DNA from: Clostridia bacterium | GTDB taxonomy: Bacteria > Bacillota > Clostridia > TANB77 > CAG-508 | NCBI GenBank assembly: GCA_017430135.1 | Contig: JAFRNM010000008.1 | Location: 40,587-104,586, forward strand | Reading direction: 5' to 3' | Length of the DNA stretch: 64,000 nucleotides | Part shown: one piece after another, positions 44,824 through 54,004 of the stretch | Layout of the letters: each line of letters begins with the position of its first letter | Position numbering within the stretch: the first letter of the stretch is position 1 | The notes under the pieces: model-generated | Seen by the model: the letters and a program-made list of their open reading frames with translations, nothing else | What the model was told of the DNA's origin: nothing | The model's database searches: none | Position numbers and translations under genes: made by a program

Positions 44824-45663
44824 TTATTTTACAAGTTCTAAAATTCTCTCTAAATCCTCATTGGAACTATATTCTATAACTATCTTTCCTCTTCTTTTTC
44901 CTGGATCAAGTTTTACTTTTGTTCCAAAAAATCCTTGGAAAGTATTTTCTATATCTTTATATAGTGCATGGTTTCTATCTTGTACTTCTTTTGGAACCTT
45001 TACTTTAACAGCCTTTTCTAATTGTCTAACTGTTGCATTTCTTTCTATCATTTGTACTGCAGTTTGATATTGTCTTTCAGGATTTTGTATTGATAATAGT
45101 GATTTACAATGTCCCTCTGATAGTTTTCCTTCTTTTGCAAATTCTAAAACTCTTGGCTCAAGATTTAAAATTCTTACAGAATTTGCTACCGCGCTTCTGC
45201 TTTTACCTAATTTTTTTGCTACATCTTCTTGTCTTAATCCATAATCAACCATTAAATTTTTTATTCCTACTGCTTTTTCATATGGATTTAAGTCTTCTCT
45301 TTGAATATTTTCTATTAGTGCAATTTCAGCATTTTTCTTTGTATCATTTTCTCTAATTATTGCAGGAATTTCTGTTAAACCAGCAAGTTTTGAAGCTCTC
45401 CATCTTCTTTCTCCTGCAATTATTTGATAATAATCATCTTGTTTTGTTACAACTATTGGTTGTATTAAACCATATTCTTGTATTGAACTTGCAAGTTCTT
45501 CTAATGCTTCTTCATCAAATCTTTTTCTTGGTTGATTTCTATTTGGCTCAACCTCATTTATTTTTAAATTTTTTAATACATCATTTTCTTGTTGTTGCTC
45601 CTCTACTGGTGTAGGTCCAAATAAAGCATCTAACCCTTTTCCTAAACCTGTCATCTTAGCCAT
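44824..45663 (-). CDS. parB: Chromosome partitioning protein ParB (Spo0J)
   Basis: 279 residues. CTP-binding N-terminal domain with IAGERRWRASKLAG and AEIALIENIQREDLNPYEKA (given here as its core LIENIQREDLNPYE), central helix-turn-helix EDVAKKLGKSRSAVANS, C-terminal dimerisation region with a basic RRGKIVIEY. Loads at parS and recruits SMC; pairs with ParA. Start preceded by AGAAGGAGTGATAG. Confidence 0.96.
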   Translation of the reverse strand: MAKMTGLGKGLDALFGPTPVEEQQQENDVLKNLKINEVEPNRNQPRKRFDEEALEELASSIQEYGLIQPIVVTKQDDYYQIIAGERRWRASKLAGLTEIPAIIRENDTKKNAEIALIENIQREDLNPYEKAVGIKNLMVDYGLRQEDVAKKLGKSRSAVANSVRILNLEPRVLEFAKEGKLSEGHCKSLLSIQNPERQYQTAVQMIERNATVRQLEKAVKVKVPKEVQDRNHALYKDIENTFQGFFGTKVKLDPGKRRGKIVIEYSSNEDLERILELVK

Positions 45664-45691
45664 TTTCTATCACTCCTTCTATAATTTTGTT

Positions 45692-45805
45692 TAAATTTCA
45701 AATACAAAGTGTTTGAAATTTAATTACAAAATATAGATGCAATTTTCCGATAAAATACACGTATAACGTGTATTTTATCATTAAAGGAAAATTGTATACC
45801 TATAT
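45692..45805. repeat. Nested hairpins in the parA-parB spacer
   Basis: TAAATTTCAAA/TTTGAAATTTA (45692-45722), then a perfect 13-bp hairpin GATAAAATACACG/CGTGTATTTTATC (45749-45779) enclosed by an outer imperfect stem (ATATAG..CAATTTTCC with GGAAAATTG..CTATAT, 45731-45805) that includes the parA stop codon. No T-run. May set relative parA/parB mRNA levels. Confidence 0.6.
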
Positions 45806-46564
45806 TTCATTTTCTTTCAAAAATTCTTTGGCAAATTTTATATAACTTTTAGCACCTTTTGATCTTGGATCATAAACTGTTATTGGCATACCATAACTTG
45901 GTGCTTCACTTAACCTTACATTTCTTGGAATTACTGTTTTATAAACTTTGTCTCCAAAATATTTTTTTACCTCTTTTACAACTTGATTTGATAAATTTGT
46001 TCTTATATCATACATTGTTAGAAGTGCACCTTCAACATCTATTTCCTTATTTAAGTGTTTTTTTACAAGATTAATTGTATTTAGAAGTTGTCCTAATCCT
46101 TCAAGTGCAAAATATTCGCATTGAACTGGAATTAGTACGCTATTTGAAGCTGTAAATGAATTTAATGTAACCAATCCTAATGATGGTGGGCAATCTATAA
46201 AGATAAAATCAAATAAGTCTTTTACTACATCAAGTTTTTCCTTTAAACGTTGTTCTCTAGACATCATAGAAACTAATTCTACTTCAGCCCCTGCCAAACT
46301 TATGTTTGAAGGACATAGTGCTAGATTTTTTATTGATGTTTTTTGTATAACTTGATCAATTGTTGTATCATTTACTAATATATCGTAAGTAGATAATTCT
46401 ACATTTTTTTCTACTCCTAGACCACTTGTTGCATTTCCTTGTGGGTCTGCATCTATTAGCAAAACTTTCTTTCCTTTTTTTGCAAGAATAGTACTTAAAT
46501 TGACTGCGGTTGTAGTCTTTCCTACTCCACCCTTTTGATTTGCAACTGAAACTATTTTACACAT
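45800..46564 (-). CDS. parA: Chromosome partitioning ATPase ParA (Soj)
   Basis: 254 residues. Deviant Walker A KGGVGKTTTAVNLS at 10-23, DADPQGNATSGLG switch, and IFIDCPPSLG Walker B. ATP-dependent DNA binding and segregation with ParB; in Bacillus Soj also regulates DnaA. Start preceded by AAAGGAGGACAAAAA. Confidence 0.97.
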   Translation of the reverse strand: MCKIVSVANQKGGVGKTTTAVNLSTILAKKGKKVLLIDADPQGNATSGLGVEKNVELSTYDILVNDTTIDQVIQKTSIKNLALCPSNISLAGAEVELVSMMSREQRLKEKLDVVKDLFDFIFIDCPPSLGLVTLNSFTASNSVLIPVQCEYFALEGLGQLLNTINLVKKHLNKEIDVEGALLTMYDIRTNLSNQVVKEVKKYFGDKVYKTVIPRNVRLSEAPSYGMPITVYDPRSKGAKSYIKFAKEFLKENEI

Positions 46565-46609
46565 TTTTTGTCCTCCTTTTTCAATATAAATATAATATAA
46601 AAAGATACA

Positions 46610-46650
46610 AAAAAAGTCAATAAATTTTATAAAATTTATTGACTTTTTTT
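46610..46650 (-). terminator. Terminator after rsmG
   Basis: Near-perfect palindrome AGTCAATAAATTT / AAATTTATTGACT flanked by A and T runs; ends the mnmE-mnmG-rsmG unit before parA. Confidence 0.85.
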
Positions 46651-46659
46651 ACTAATTTT

Positions 46660-47379
46660 TTATAATGGTTCTTTAGAAGGAAGTCCAGCTTTTCTTGGAT
46701 ATTTTTTGTTTGTTTTATCCTTTTTTGTAATTTCAACAACTGTTCTTCCAATATCTGATTGTGGCAAATTAAACTTGTAAATATTTGTAATTGTTCCACC
46801 AAGAATTTCAATTGCCCTATTTCCATTACTTACCTCTTCTTCTATTTCTGGTCCTTTCATACACAGGCATTTTCCATCAATCTTAGCTAATGGAACTAAA
46901 TATTCGCTAAGAGTTGCAAGATTTGCAACAGCGCGAGATGTTACAACGTCGAACTTTTCTCTATATTCTTTATTTTTTCCAAACTCCTCTGCTCTACTAT
47001 GAATAGTTTTTATATCATTCAATCCTAATTCTTTAATTACCTCGTCTAAATATTTAATTCTCTTATTTAAAGAATCGACTAGAACAACATTTAAATCTTC
47101 TCTTAATATTTTAAGAGGAATTCCTGGAAAACCAGCCCCTGTTCCAACATCTGCTATATAACTATTTTTTTCTATATATTTGCTAATAGTTACAGAATCA
47201 ACAAAATGCTTTAAAATAACCTCTTTGGGCTCAATAATAGCTGTTAAATTAATATTTTTATTCCATTCTATTAACATATTCATATATTTAAAGAATTGTT
47301 CTTTTTGTTTCTCATTTAACTTTACTTGTAATTCATTTAAATATTTATCCATTATTTCACAAAATTCATTATAATCCAT
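46660..47379 (-). CDS. rsmG: 16S rRNA (guanine527-N7)-methyltransferase RsmG
   Basis: 239 residues. SAM-binding VGTGAGFPGIPLKI at about 76-89, SRAEEFG, and TSRAVANLATL. Methylates G527 in the 530 loop near the decoding site. Follows mnmG by 10 bp. The C-terminus has the KAGLPSKEPL type ending. Confidence 0.95.
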   Translation of the reverse strand: MDYNEFCEIMDKYLNELQVKLNEKQKEQFFKYMNMLIEWNKNINLTAIIEPKEVILKHFVDSVTISKYIEKNSYIADVGTGAGFPGIPLKILREDLNVVLVDSLNKRIKYLDEVIKELGLNDIKTIHSRAEEFGKNKEYREKFDVVTSRAVANLATLSEYLVPLAKIDGKCLCMKGPEIEEEVSNGNRAIEILGGTITNIYKFNLPQSDIGRTVVEITKKDKTNKKYPRKAGLPSKEPL

Positions 47380-47389
47380 TTTTATACCT

Positions 47390-49259
47390 CTATTTATTCA
47401 TTTGATTATAAATTAGAAGAACAGATATATCAGCTGGAGAAACCCCAGAAATACGAGAAGCTTGTCCAATAGAAGTTGGTTTATGCTGATTTAGCTTTTG
47501 TCTAGCTTCTAAGCTAATTCCCTTTATCTCATTATAATCAATATCTTCAGAAAGCTTTTTACTTTCTAATTTTTTAAATTTTTCTACTTGTTCTTCTTGC
47601 AACTTTATATATCCCTCATATTTAATTTGAATTTCAACTTCTTCTTTTTCTTGTGCTGATAATTCTGGTCTATTTTCATCAATTTCTTTTAAATCTTCGT
47701 ATTTTATCTCTGTTCTTTTTAATAATTCTGACATTTTTGTACCTGTTGTAAGTATTGATGTTCCTTTACTTTCAAGTAGTTGATTTACCTTTTCTGTTGG
47801 TTTTACTACAGTATTTTTTAATCTTTCAATTTCATTTTCTATATTATTTCTTTTTTGAACAAATCTATTATATCTTTCATCTGAAATTAGCCCTATTTCA
47901 TGCCCTATTTCTGTTAGTCTTAAATCTGCATTATCTTGTCTTAAAAGAAGTCTATATTCAGCTCTTGAAGTCATCATTCTATATGGTTCATTTGTTCCTT
48001 TTGTAACAATATCATCAATTAAAACGCCAATATAACCTTGTGTTCTATCTAAAACTAAAGGTTGTTTTCCTTTAATTTTTTGAACTGCATTAATTCCTGC
48101 AATTAAGCCTTGACACGCTGCTTCTTCATAACCTGATGTACCATTTATTTGCCCAGCCATAAATAATCCATCTATCCCTTTATATTCAAGTGATAACTTT
48201 AGTTTTGAAGGATCAATACAATCATATTCTATAGCGTAAGCAGGTCTTGTAAATTCACAATGTTCTAAACCAGGAATTGTTCTATAAAAAGCAATTTGAA
48301 CTTCCTCTGGAAGTGATGAACTCATTCCTTGAATATACATTTCTTCTGTATTTTCTCCTACTGGTTCAACAAATGCTTGATGTCTTGGTTTATCACTAAA
48401 TCTTACTACTTTATCTTCTATTGATGGACAATATCTTGGTCCTGTTCCTTCTATTTTTCCTGCATATAATGGAGATCTATGTAGATTTTCTCTAATTATT
48501 TTGTGTGTTTCCTCTGTTGTGTATGTTAAATAACAATCAACTTGTTTAAATGGTTTAATTTCGTCTTCAAAAGAAAATGGTACTATGCCTTCATCACCTT
48601 TTTGAACTTCCATTTTACTAAAATCTATACTTTTTCTATTTATTCTTGCTGGAGTTCCTGTCTTAAACCTAATTAAATCTATTCCAATTTTCTTTAAACT
48701 ATCTGACAATCTATTTGCCGCAGAAACACCATCAGGCCCACTTTCTTGGCTGAATTCTCCAATGAATATTTTTCCTTTTAAATATGTTCCGTGTGGCAAG
48801 TATTAGAGTTTTAACATTATAAATTGCACCTACATTAGTTTCTATAGATTTAACCTTACCATCTTCCAATTTGATATCTACAATTTCTGCTTGTTTAACC
48901 TCCAAATTTTCTTGCATTTCCAAAACATGTTTCATCTCTGCTTGATATTTTTTTCTATCAGCTTGTGCTCTCAATGAATGAACTGCTGGTCCTTTAGAAG
49001 TATTTAACATTTTTATTTGCATCATAGTTTTATCAATATTTTTTCCCATCTCTCCACCAAGTGCATCTATTTCTCTAACTAAATGTCCTTTAGAGCTTCC
49101 TCCTATATGTGGATTGCATGGCATGTTGGCAATATTTTCTAAACTTATTGAAAATATCAAAGTTTTCATTCCTAGTCTTGCGCTTGCTAATGCAGCTTCG
49201 CAACCTGCATGTCCTGCACCTACAACTGCTACATCATAATCTCCTGCATAATAACTCAT
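47390..49259 (-). CDS. mnmG: MnmG (GidA) tRNA uridine-34 modification enzyme, +1 frameshift at an in-frame CGG
   Basis: FAD enzyme that with MnmE adds carboxymethylaminomethyl groups to wobble U34. The first frame (49259-48732) has [19 protein letters not shown] and ends soon after LILAT. At codon 157 (48789-48791) the sequence reads ACA CGG AAC; skipping the C gives [17 protein letters not shown], exactly the family sequence, and opens the frame to 47390 with [13 protein letters not shown] and the C-terminal helical domain. The joined product is 622 residues, normal for MnmG. Both parts are otherwise intact. Start preceded by GGAATAAAGG. Confidence 0.9.
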
Positions 49260-49261
49260 CC

Positions 49262-49628
49262 TTTATTCCTTCTTTCTTCAAAATGTCTCTTTCAAAGAGA
49301 CCATTTTTTATAATTTATATGTTATAATATCAACTGTTTCCCGTTTTTTAAAATTTCATTTTCTCTGTGAAACAGAAAGGTTTGTTCTCCAGAACTCATT
49401 TGTAAACTTGAACTATTAGTTTTATTTTGTTTTATGTATACCGTTCAAGTATGAAATAATATCTTTATAATTAATTACATATTAAAAAGTAAAAATATTT
49501 TGTCTATAAGTTACATATTTGTATAAAAAACTTCAAAATCGTCATATTTCAAAATTATCATTTCAGATATAAAGTTATATTAAAAAATAATAAAATCGTC
49601 TTATTTTTTATTTTGATGCTTCATTTTA
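49262..49628 (-). promoter_or_regulatory. 367-bp spacer between mnmE and mnmG
   Basis: No ORF or RNA family recognised. Holds a hairpin GGTCTCTTTGAAAGAGAC (49286-49305) just upstream of mnmG, with a TATAAT-like box on the minus strand near 49324, half-sites CTGTTTC/GAAACAG (49332-49375) and a GTTCTCCAGAAC palindrome (49385-49396). mnmG is therefore probably transcribed on its own, not only from mnmE. Confidence 0.4.
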
Positions 49629-51003
49629 TTATTTACCCAGACAAAATCTTGCAAAAATTTCATTTATAATATTTTCTGTTACTTCCTCTCCAGTAATTTC
49701 TCCTAAAGCCTCTAAAATATCTTTAATAAAAATAGCAATAACATCTGTAGGCATACCTTTTTCAAGTGTTTCCTCAGCTTTATTTACATTTTCGATAGCC
49801 TTTGAAATTAAATTTTTATGCCTTAAATTTGTAATTACTGTTCCATTGTCTAAATTTATTTCATTTAAATTAAACATTTCATTAATTTTATCATATATAT
49901 TTTCAATACCAGTTTCATTTAAAGCAGAAATTTTAACTATATTATCAGAAATATTTTTTAAATATTCATTTTTTTCATCAATTTTATTTTCTAGATCTAT
50001 TTTATTAAGAACAATAATTACTTTTTTTCCTTTAATAATATCTAAGATTTCTTTATCTTCATCAGTTAAATCCTTACTGCTATCGAAAATTGCTATTATT
50101 AAATCTGCATCGTTTGCGATTTTTTTAGATTTTACAACACCTATTTTTTCAACTTCATTGTCTGTTTCCCTTATTCCCGCAGTATCTACAAGTTTTAGAG
50201 GTATTCCATTTATATTTACAAATTCCTCTATTGTATCTCTTGTAGTTCCTTCAATATCTGTAACAATAGCTCTTTCTTCCTTCAAAATTGCATTTAGTAA
50301 TGAAGATTTTCCAGCATTTGGTCTACCTATAATTGCCGTTTTTATTCCCTCTTTTATTATTTTTCCATTATCAAAACTTGCTTCTAATCTTGTTAAATCT
50401 GATTTAACTTCAGAAAACATATTCAAAAGCTCTTCGTTTGTTGCATCTCCTTCATCATATTCTGGATAATCAATTGCAACTTCCACATTTACCATTACAT
50501 TCATAATTTTTTGTTTAATTTCATTTATTTTTTTAGACAAATGTCCTTCAAGCTGATTTATGCTATTTTTAGCCTCTTTTTCAGACTTTGCATGTATAAT
50601 ATCTATTACAGATTCTGCTTGTAATAAATCTATTCTTCCATTTAAAAATGCTCTTTTGGTAAATTCCCCTGGTTCCGCAAGATTTGCTCCATTTTTCAAA
50701 CATAAATCTAAAATATTTCTTAAAATTACAACTCCGCCATGTGTATTTATTTCACACATGTTCTCTGTTGTATAGCTTTTGGGAGCTTTAAAATAAGAAA
50801 CTAAAACTTCATCAACTATTTTTTTATTTTCATCTATAATATTTCCATATTTAATTGTGTAACCTTTTATATTTTCAATACTTTCAGGATTTTTTGCTTT
50901 AAAAATTTTATTTAATATTTCAAAGCAATCATCTCCACTCATTCTAACAATTCCTATTCCACCAATTCCGTGGTGCCGTAGAAATTGAAGCTATTGTATT
51001 CAT
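49629..51003 (-). CDS. mnmE: MnmE (TrmE) tRNA modification GTPase, +1 frameshift at codon 12 (CGG)
   Basis: GTPase partner of MnmG. From ATG 51003 (GGAGGAAAAAGGA upstream) the frame reads MNTIASISTAP then CGG at codon 12 (50968-50970) and stops six codons later. Skipping the C gives TAPGIGGIGIVRMSGDD, the conserved MnmE N-terminus that binds the one-carbon donor. The frame then runs to 49629 with GRPNAGKSSLLNAIL, DIEGTTRDT, DTAGIRE, NKID and a C-terminal FCLGK with the essential Cys. Joined length 457 residues, normal. Without the shift only a fragment lacking the N-terminal strand could start at 50942. Confidence 0.9.
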
Positions 51004-51131
51004 TCCTTTTTCCTCCATTTTAAATATATTTTATATAAGAATAATTTAAATGGAGGAAAAAGGGAGAATACTTAAAAAGCTTAAGTAAACTGGACCTTTG
51101 ACCTCCATTTTCTTATATAAAATATATTATT
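51004..51131 (-). promoter_or_regulatory. jag-mnmE spacer with mutually exclusive RNA structures over the mnmE RBS
   Basis: On the minus strand, segment a (51102-51128) pairs with segment b (51023-51058): a perfect 19-bp stem plus AATGGAGG/CCTCCATT. Segment b can instead pair with segment c (51005-51024), CCTTTTTCCTCC with GGAGGAAAAAGG, which buries the mnmE Shine-Dalgarno. A third hairpin (ACTTAA/TTAAGT) lies in between. No T-run, so control would be at translation. Confidence 0.6.
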
Positions 51132-51134
51132 AAA

Positions 51135-51860
51135 TTATTTTTTTAGAGCAATTACAATTCTTCTTCTTGGCTCTTCCCCAATACTGTATGTTTCTATTTT
51201 ATCATTTGATTGTAATTTACTATGAATTATTTTTCTTTCATATGCTTGCATAGGTTCTAATGTAACTGATTTTCTTGTTCTTATTACTGTTTTTGCAACC
51301 TTTAGAGCTAAATCTTCTAATGTCTTTTCTCTTTTAGCTTTATATCCTTCTATATCTAATATAACTCTTACTTTTTGTTCTATTCCTTTACCAGCAATTG
51401 CAGATAATATTGTTTGCATAGCATATAATGTTTCTCCTCTATGTCCTATCAAATAACCTAAATCTGCATTTTTTATTGCAACATTTACACCAGATTTTTC
51501 TTTATTTACTTCATAACTTGTCCCTTCTGGTAATTGTTTTACAAAGTCTTTTAAGAATTCTTCAACATTGTTTTTTGCTTTTTCTTGTTCTTCCTCAGAA
51601 AGTATAATTTCTTTTTTTACAATTCTTTTATGTTCTCTAGGCTCTTCTTGTTTTTCATTATTTTTTAAATTTTCTGTAACTCCATCTTTTACAGTTAATT
51701 CAACTTTTACAACTCTTGGTGCTAATATACTAAAAAAGCTTCTTTTTTCTTCTTGAATATACTTAATATCAACCATATTTTTACTTACATTTAATTCTTT
51801 TAAACCTTTTTCAATAGCTTCTGTTGTAGTTCTTCCTTCTGAAATAACACTTTTTGCCAT
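51135..51860 (-). CDS. jag: Jag/KhpB RNA-binding protein (SpoIIIJ-associated)
   Basis: 241 residues from ATG 51860 (AAGGGTG eight bases upstream; the GTG at 51869 overlaps that site). Jag-N domain at 1-50 (SEGRTTTEAIEKGLKEL), charged linker, KH domain (about 95-165, with IGHRGETLYAMQ) and R3H domain at about 170-241 (LEPMQAYERKIIHSKLQ). Binds RNA, linked to cell elongation and sporulation. Standard position after yidC. Confidence 0.95.
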   Translation of the reverse strand: MAKSVISEGRTTTEAIEKGLKELNVSKNMVDIKYIQEEKRSFFSILAPRVVKVELTVKDGVTENLKNNEKQEEPREHKRIVKKEIILSEEEQEKAKNNVEEFLKDFVKQLPEGTSYEVNKEKSGVNVAIKNADLGYLIGHRGETLYAMQTILSAIAGKGIEQKVRVILDIEGYKAKREKTLEDLALKVAKTVIRTRKSVTLEPMQAYERKIIHSKLQSNDKIETYSIGEEPRRRIVIALKK

Positions 51861-51880
51861 AACGATCACACCCTTATCAA

Positions 51881-52759
51881 TTATTCTTCTTCTTTTAAAA
51901 ATTTATTCAAAGCAATTCTTTCAACAATCATTAAAATATTATTAATTAACCAATATAAAGCAAGTCCTAAAGGAGCATAAAAAGCAATTGATATAGCCAT
52001 TATTGGAATTAACCAAGACATTGTTTTATTTGTTTGCATTGCAACGTCTGGAGTTGCTTCTTCATTTTCTGTCTCTTTATTTTCTTCTCCTTCAGTTTTT
52101 TCTGTAATATCAATAACTTCATCTTTCTTTTCAGCCTTTTGTTGTTTTTGCATTGCTGTTGTAATTTTCATTGATATAAATGATGAAATTATGTATAAAA
52201 CAGGTATAATATAAACTCTATAGTCTTGCATATTTTGATTTGGTATTTGGCTTAAATCTAATCCTAAAAAGTCCATATTTATTTTTACTTGTTCATTTTC
52301 TTGGCCTTTTTCTCTTATTATGTCAATTTCAGGATATGCACTATTTTGCATTTTTCCTTCTTCTTTCATTTGTTGTATGTAGGTATCAATTGTTTCTTTT
52401 GGTACTTGTTTCATAAAAGTTAAAGGACTTCTAACCAAATAGAATACTGATAATAGTAATATAATTTGTACTATTGCACTTAAACATCCACTAAATGGAC
52501 TCATATGCTCAGCTTTGTATAAACTCATCATTTCTTGATTCATTTTTTGTGGATCATTTTTATATTTAAACTGTAATGCTTTTATTTGTTCTTGCAACTT
52601 AGCACTTTTCTTCATTGTTCTTTGCTGTTTTATGGATATGGGTAATAATAATAATTTAACCAGTATTGTAAATAATATAATGGCAAAACCATAATTACTA
52701 ACCATATTGTAAATAAAATTTAATACATATCCAAAAGTATATGCGAAAAAATCAAACAT
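51881..52759 (-). CDS. yidC: Membrane protein insertase YidC/SpoIIIJ
   Basis: 292 residues. Five membrane helices, the first at about 15-37; PISIKQQRTMKKSAKLQ amphipathic cytosolic loop; SPFSGCLSAIVQIILLLSVFY. A long insertion (about 125-165) and an acidic Glu/Thr segment (about 215-240) lie in loops. Without a lipobox signal peptide, unlike Bacillus SpoIIIJ. Inserts membrane proteins with or without Sec. Start preceded by GGAGGTAAAAA. Confidence 0.95.
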   Translation of the reverse strand: MFDFFAYTFGYVLNFIYNMVSNYGFAIILFTILVKLLLLPISIKQQRTMKKSAKLQEQIKALQFKYKNDPQKMNQEMMSLYKAEHMSPFSGCLSAIVQIILLLSVFYLVRSPLTFMKQVPKETIDTYIQQMKEEGKMQNSAYPEIDIIREKGQENEQVKINMDFLGLDLSQIPNQNMQDYRVYIIPVLYIISSFISMKITTAMQKQQKAEKKDEVIDITEKTEGEENKETENEEATPDVAMQTNKTMSWLIPIMAISIAFYAPLGLALYWLINNILMIVERIALNKFLKEEE

Positions 52760-52789
52760 TTTTTACCTCCAATATATTAATCATTTGAA

Positions 52790-53008
52790 TTATTTTAAAG
52801 GATCATATCCGCCTTTTGAAAACGGATTACACCTTAATATTCTCCACACTCCCTTTGCTCCACCTTTTAAAACTCCATATTTATCTATAGCTTGTTTAGT
52901 GTATTCTGAGCATGTAGGATAATATTTACATTTTATATTTTTAGAGCTTAACCATGGAGATATATGTTTTTGATAAAATTCTATTAGACTAATAAAAAAT
53001 TTTTTCAT
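52790..53008 (-). CDS. yidD: Membrane protein insertion efficiency factor YidD
   Basis: 72 residues with the family motif [15 protein letters not shown] and GGYDPLK end. Small membrane-associated protein helping YidC. Start overlaps the rnpA stop (ATGA). Confidence 0.95.
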   Translation of the reverse strand: MKKFFISLIEFYQKHISPWLSSKNIKCKYYPTCSEYTKQAIDKYGVLKGGAKGVWRILRCNPFSKGGYDPLK

Positions 53009-53355
53009 ATATTTTTCCTATTTAATTGAGATTTATTTATTATTGTATTTATATCTTCCCTTATATTATAAAAATTAGCTTGTTTTGAATCTGCTTTTTT
53101 CTTAAATAAAAATACAATGCTATATCCATCTTTGATTGACATTTCAACATTTTTATAATTTTCTCTAATCAATCTTTTTAAATGATTTCTCATTATAGCT
53201 TTTCCTACTTTAGTACTTATTGCTAGTCCTAAATAATTGCATTTTGTATTATTATTTAAAATAAAACATTCAATATATTTTCCAGAAAAATATTTTCCTT
53301 TTGTTAATACTTTTCTAAATTCATAATTTTTCTTTAACATTTTTGTTTTTTTCAT
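53005..53355 (-). CDS. rnpA: Ribonuclease P protein component
   Basis: 116 residues from ATG 53355 (GGAG six bases upstream; the upstream TTG at 53367 falls before the site). Motifs [11 protein letters not shown] and [17 protein letters not shown], where the canonical RNR motif is RNH. Protein subunit of RNase P for tRNA 5' maturation. Confidence 0.93.
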   Translation of the reverse strand: MKKTKMLKKNYEFRKVLTKGKYFSGKYIECFILNNNTKCNYLGLAISTKVGKAIMRNHLKRLIRENYKNVEMSIKDGYSIVFLFKKKADSKQANFYNIREDINTIINKSQLNRKNI

Positions 53356-53460
53356 TTTTCTCTCCAATCATAATTTAAGAACAAAATGAAAAAATAAGCT
53401 AATTTTTGATGCTATAAATAATATTGTATAAAATTATAATTAAATTTTATACAATATTAC

Positions 53461-53492
53461 ATTTTTTTAAAAGGCATTATTAAGCCTTTTAA
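53461..53492 (-). terminator. Hairpin after rpmH
   Basis: AAAAGGC / GCCTTTT stem with an eight-base loop, followed on the minus strand by TTAAAAAAAT; a weak terminator likely giving excess rpmH transcript over rnpA. Confidence 0.6.
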
Positions 53493-53493
53493 A

Positions 53494-53628
53494 TTAAGCA
53501 CATAATTTTTTTCTTCCTTTTGCTCTTCTTGCTTTTAGCACGTTTCTTCCTGATCTTGTTTTCATTCTTTTCATAAATCCGTGTTCTTTTTTTGCTTGTC
53601 TTTTTTTAGGTTGAAATGTTCTTTTCAT
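53494..53628 (-). CDS. rpmH: Ribosomal protein bL34
   Basis: 44 residues, family length: [42 protein letters not shown]. Two usually basic positions are changed (Ala12 and Met19). Start preceded by TAGGAGGTGCCAAA. First gene of the leftward rpmH-rnpA-yidD-yidC-jag unit. Confidence 0.97.
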   Translation of the reverse strand: MKRTFQPKKRQAKKEHGFMKRMKTRSGRNVLKARRAKGRKKLCA

Positions 53629-53639
53629 TTTGGCACCTC

Positions 53640-54004
53640 CTAAATTTACATTTTTTATAAATCTAACTATACACTAATTCTTGTAAAATTATTGCATCCG
53701 TAGATTATTCTCTGTTTTTATATCAATATAATTGTCTAAAAACAATTAAATCAACAAGTAAATCGATTATACCTTATTTTATAGGTAATTGTCAAGCTAT
53801 TTTAAACTTTTTTAAAATTTTTTAATTTTTCTATTGCTTTTTGTAAAATTTTGATATATAAACTTAAATATAGTTGTGAATTAAATTGTGGATAAGTCAT
53901 CAAAATTTAGGGGTTTTTGCTTTTCAAAGCATGAAATTTTCTTAAATATACATAGATTTTGACACATTTTTACATATATTATTGCTTCTGAAAGGATGAA
54001 AGAA
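53640..54004. other. rpmH-dnaA divergent region, left part of oriC
   Basis: AT-rich spacer with a perfect DnaA box in reverse, TGTGGATAA (53887-53895), and long A/T runs at 53805-53850 that could serve as an unwinding element. It should hold the divergent rpmH and dnaA promoters; I cannot place them with confidence. Confidence 0.6.

Noticed and set aside
49330..49400. A parS site near mnmG
   Set aside because: Only half-matches (TGTTTC, GTGAAACA-like) separated by about 25 bp; no TGTTTCACGTGAAACA palindrome.
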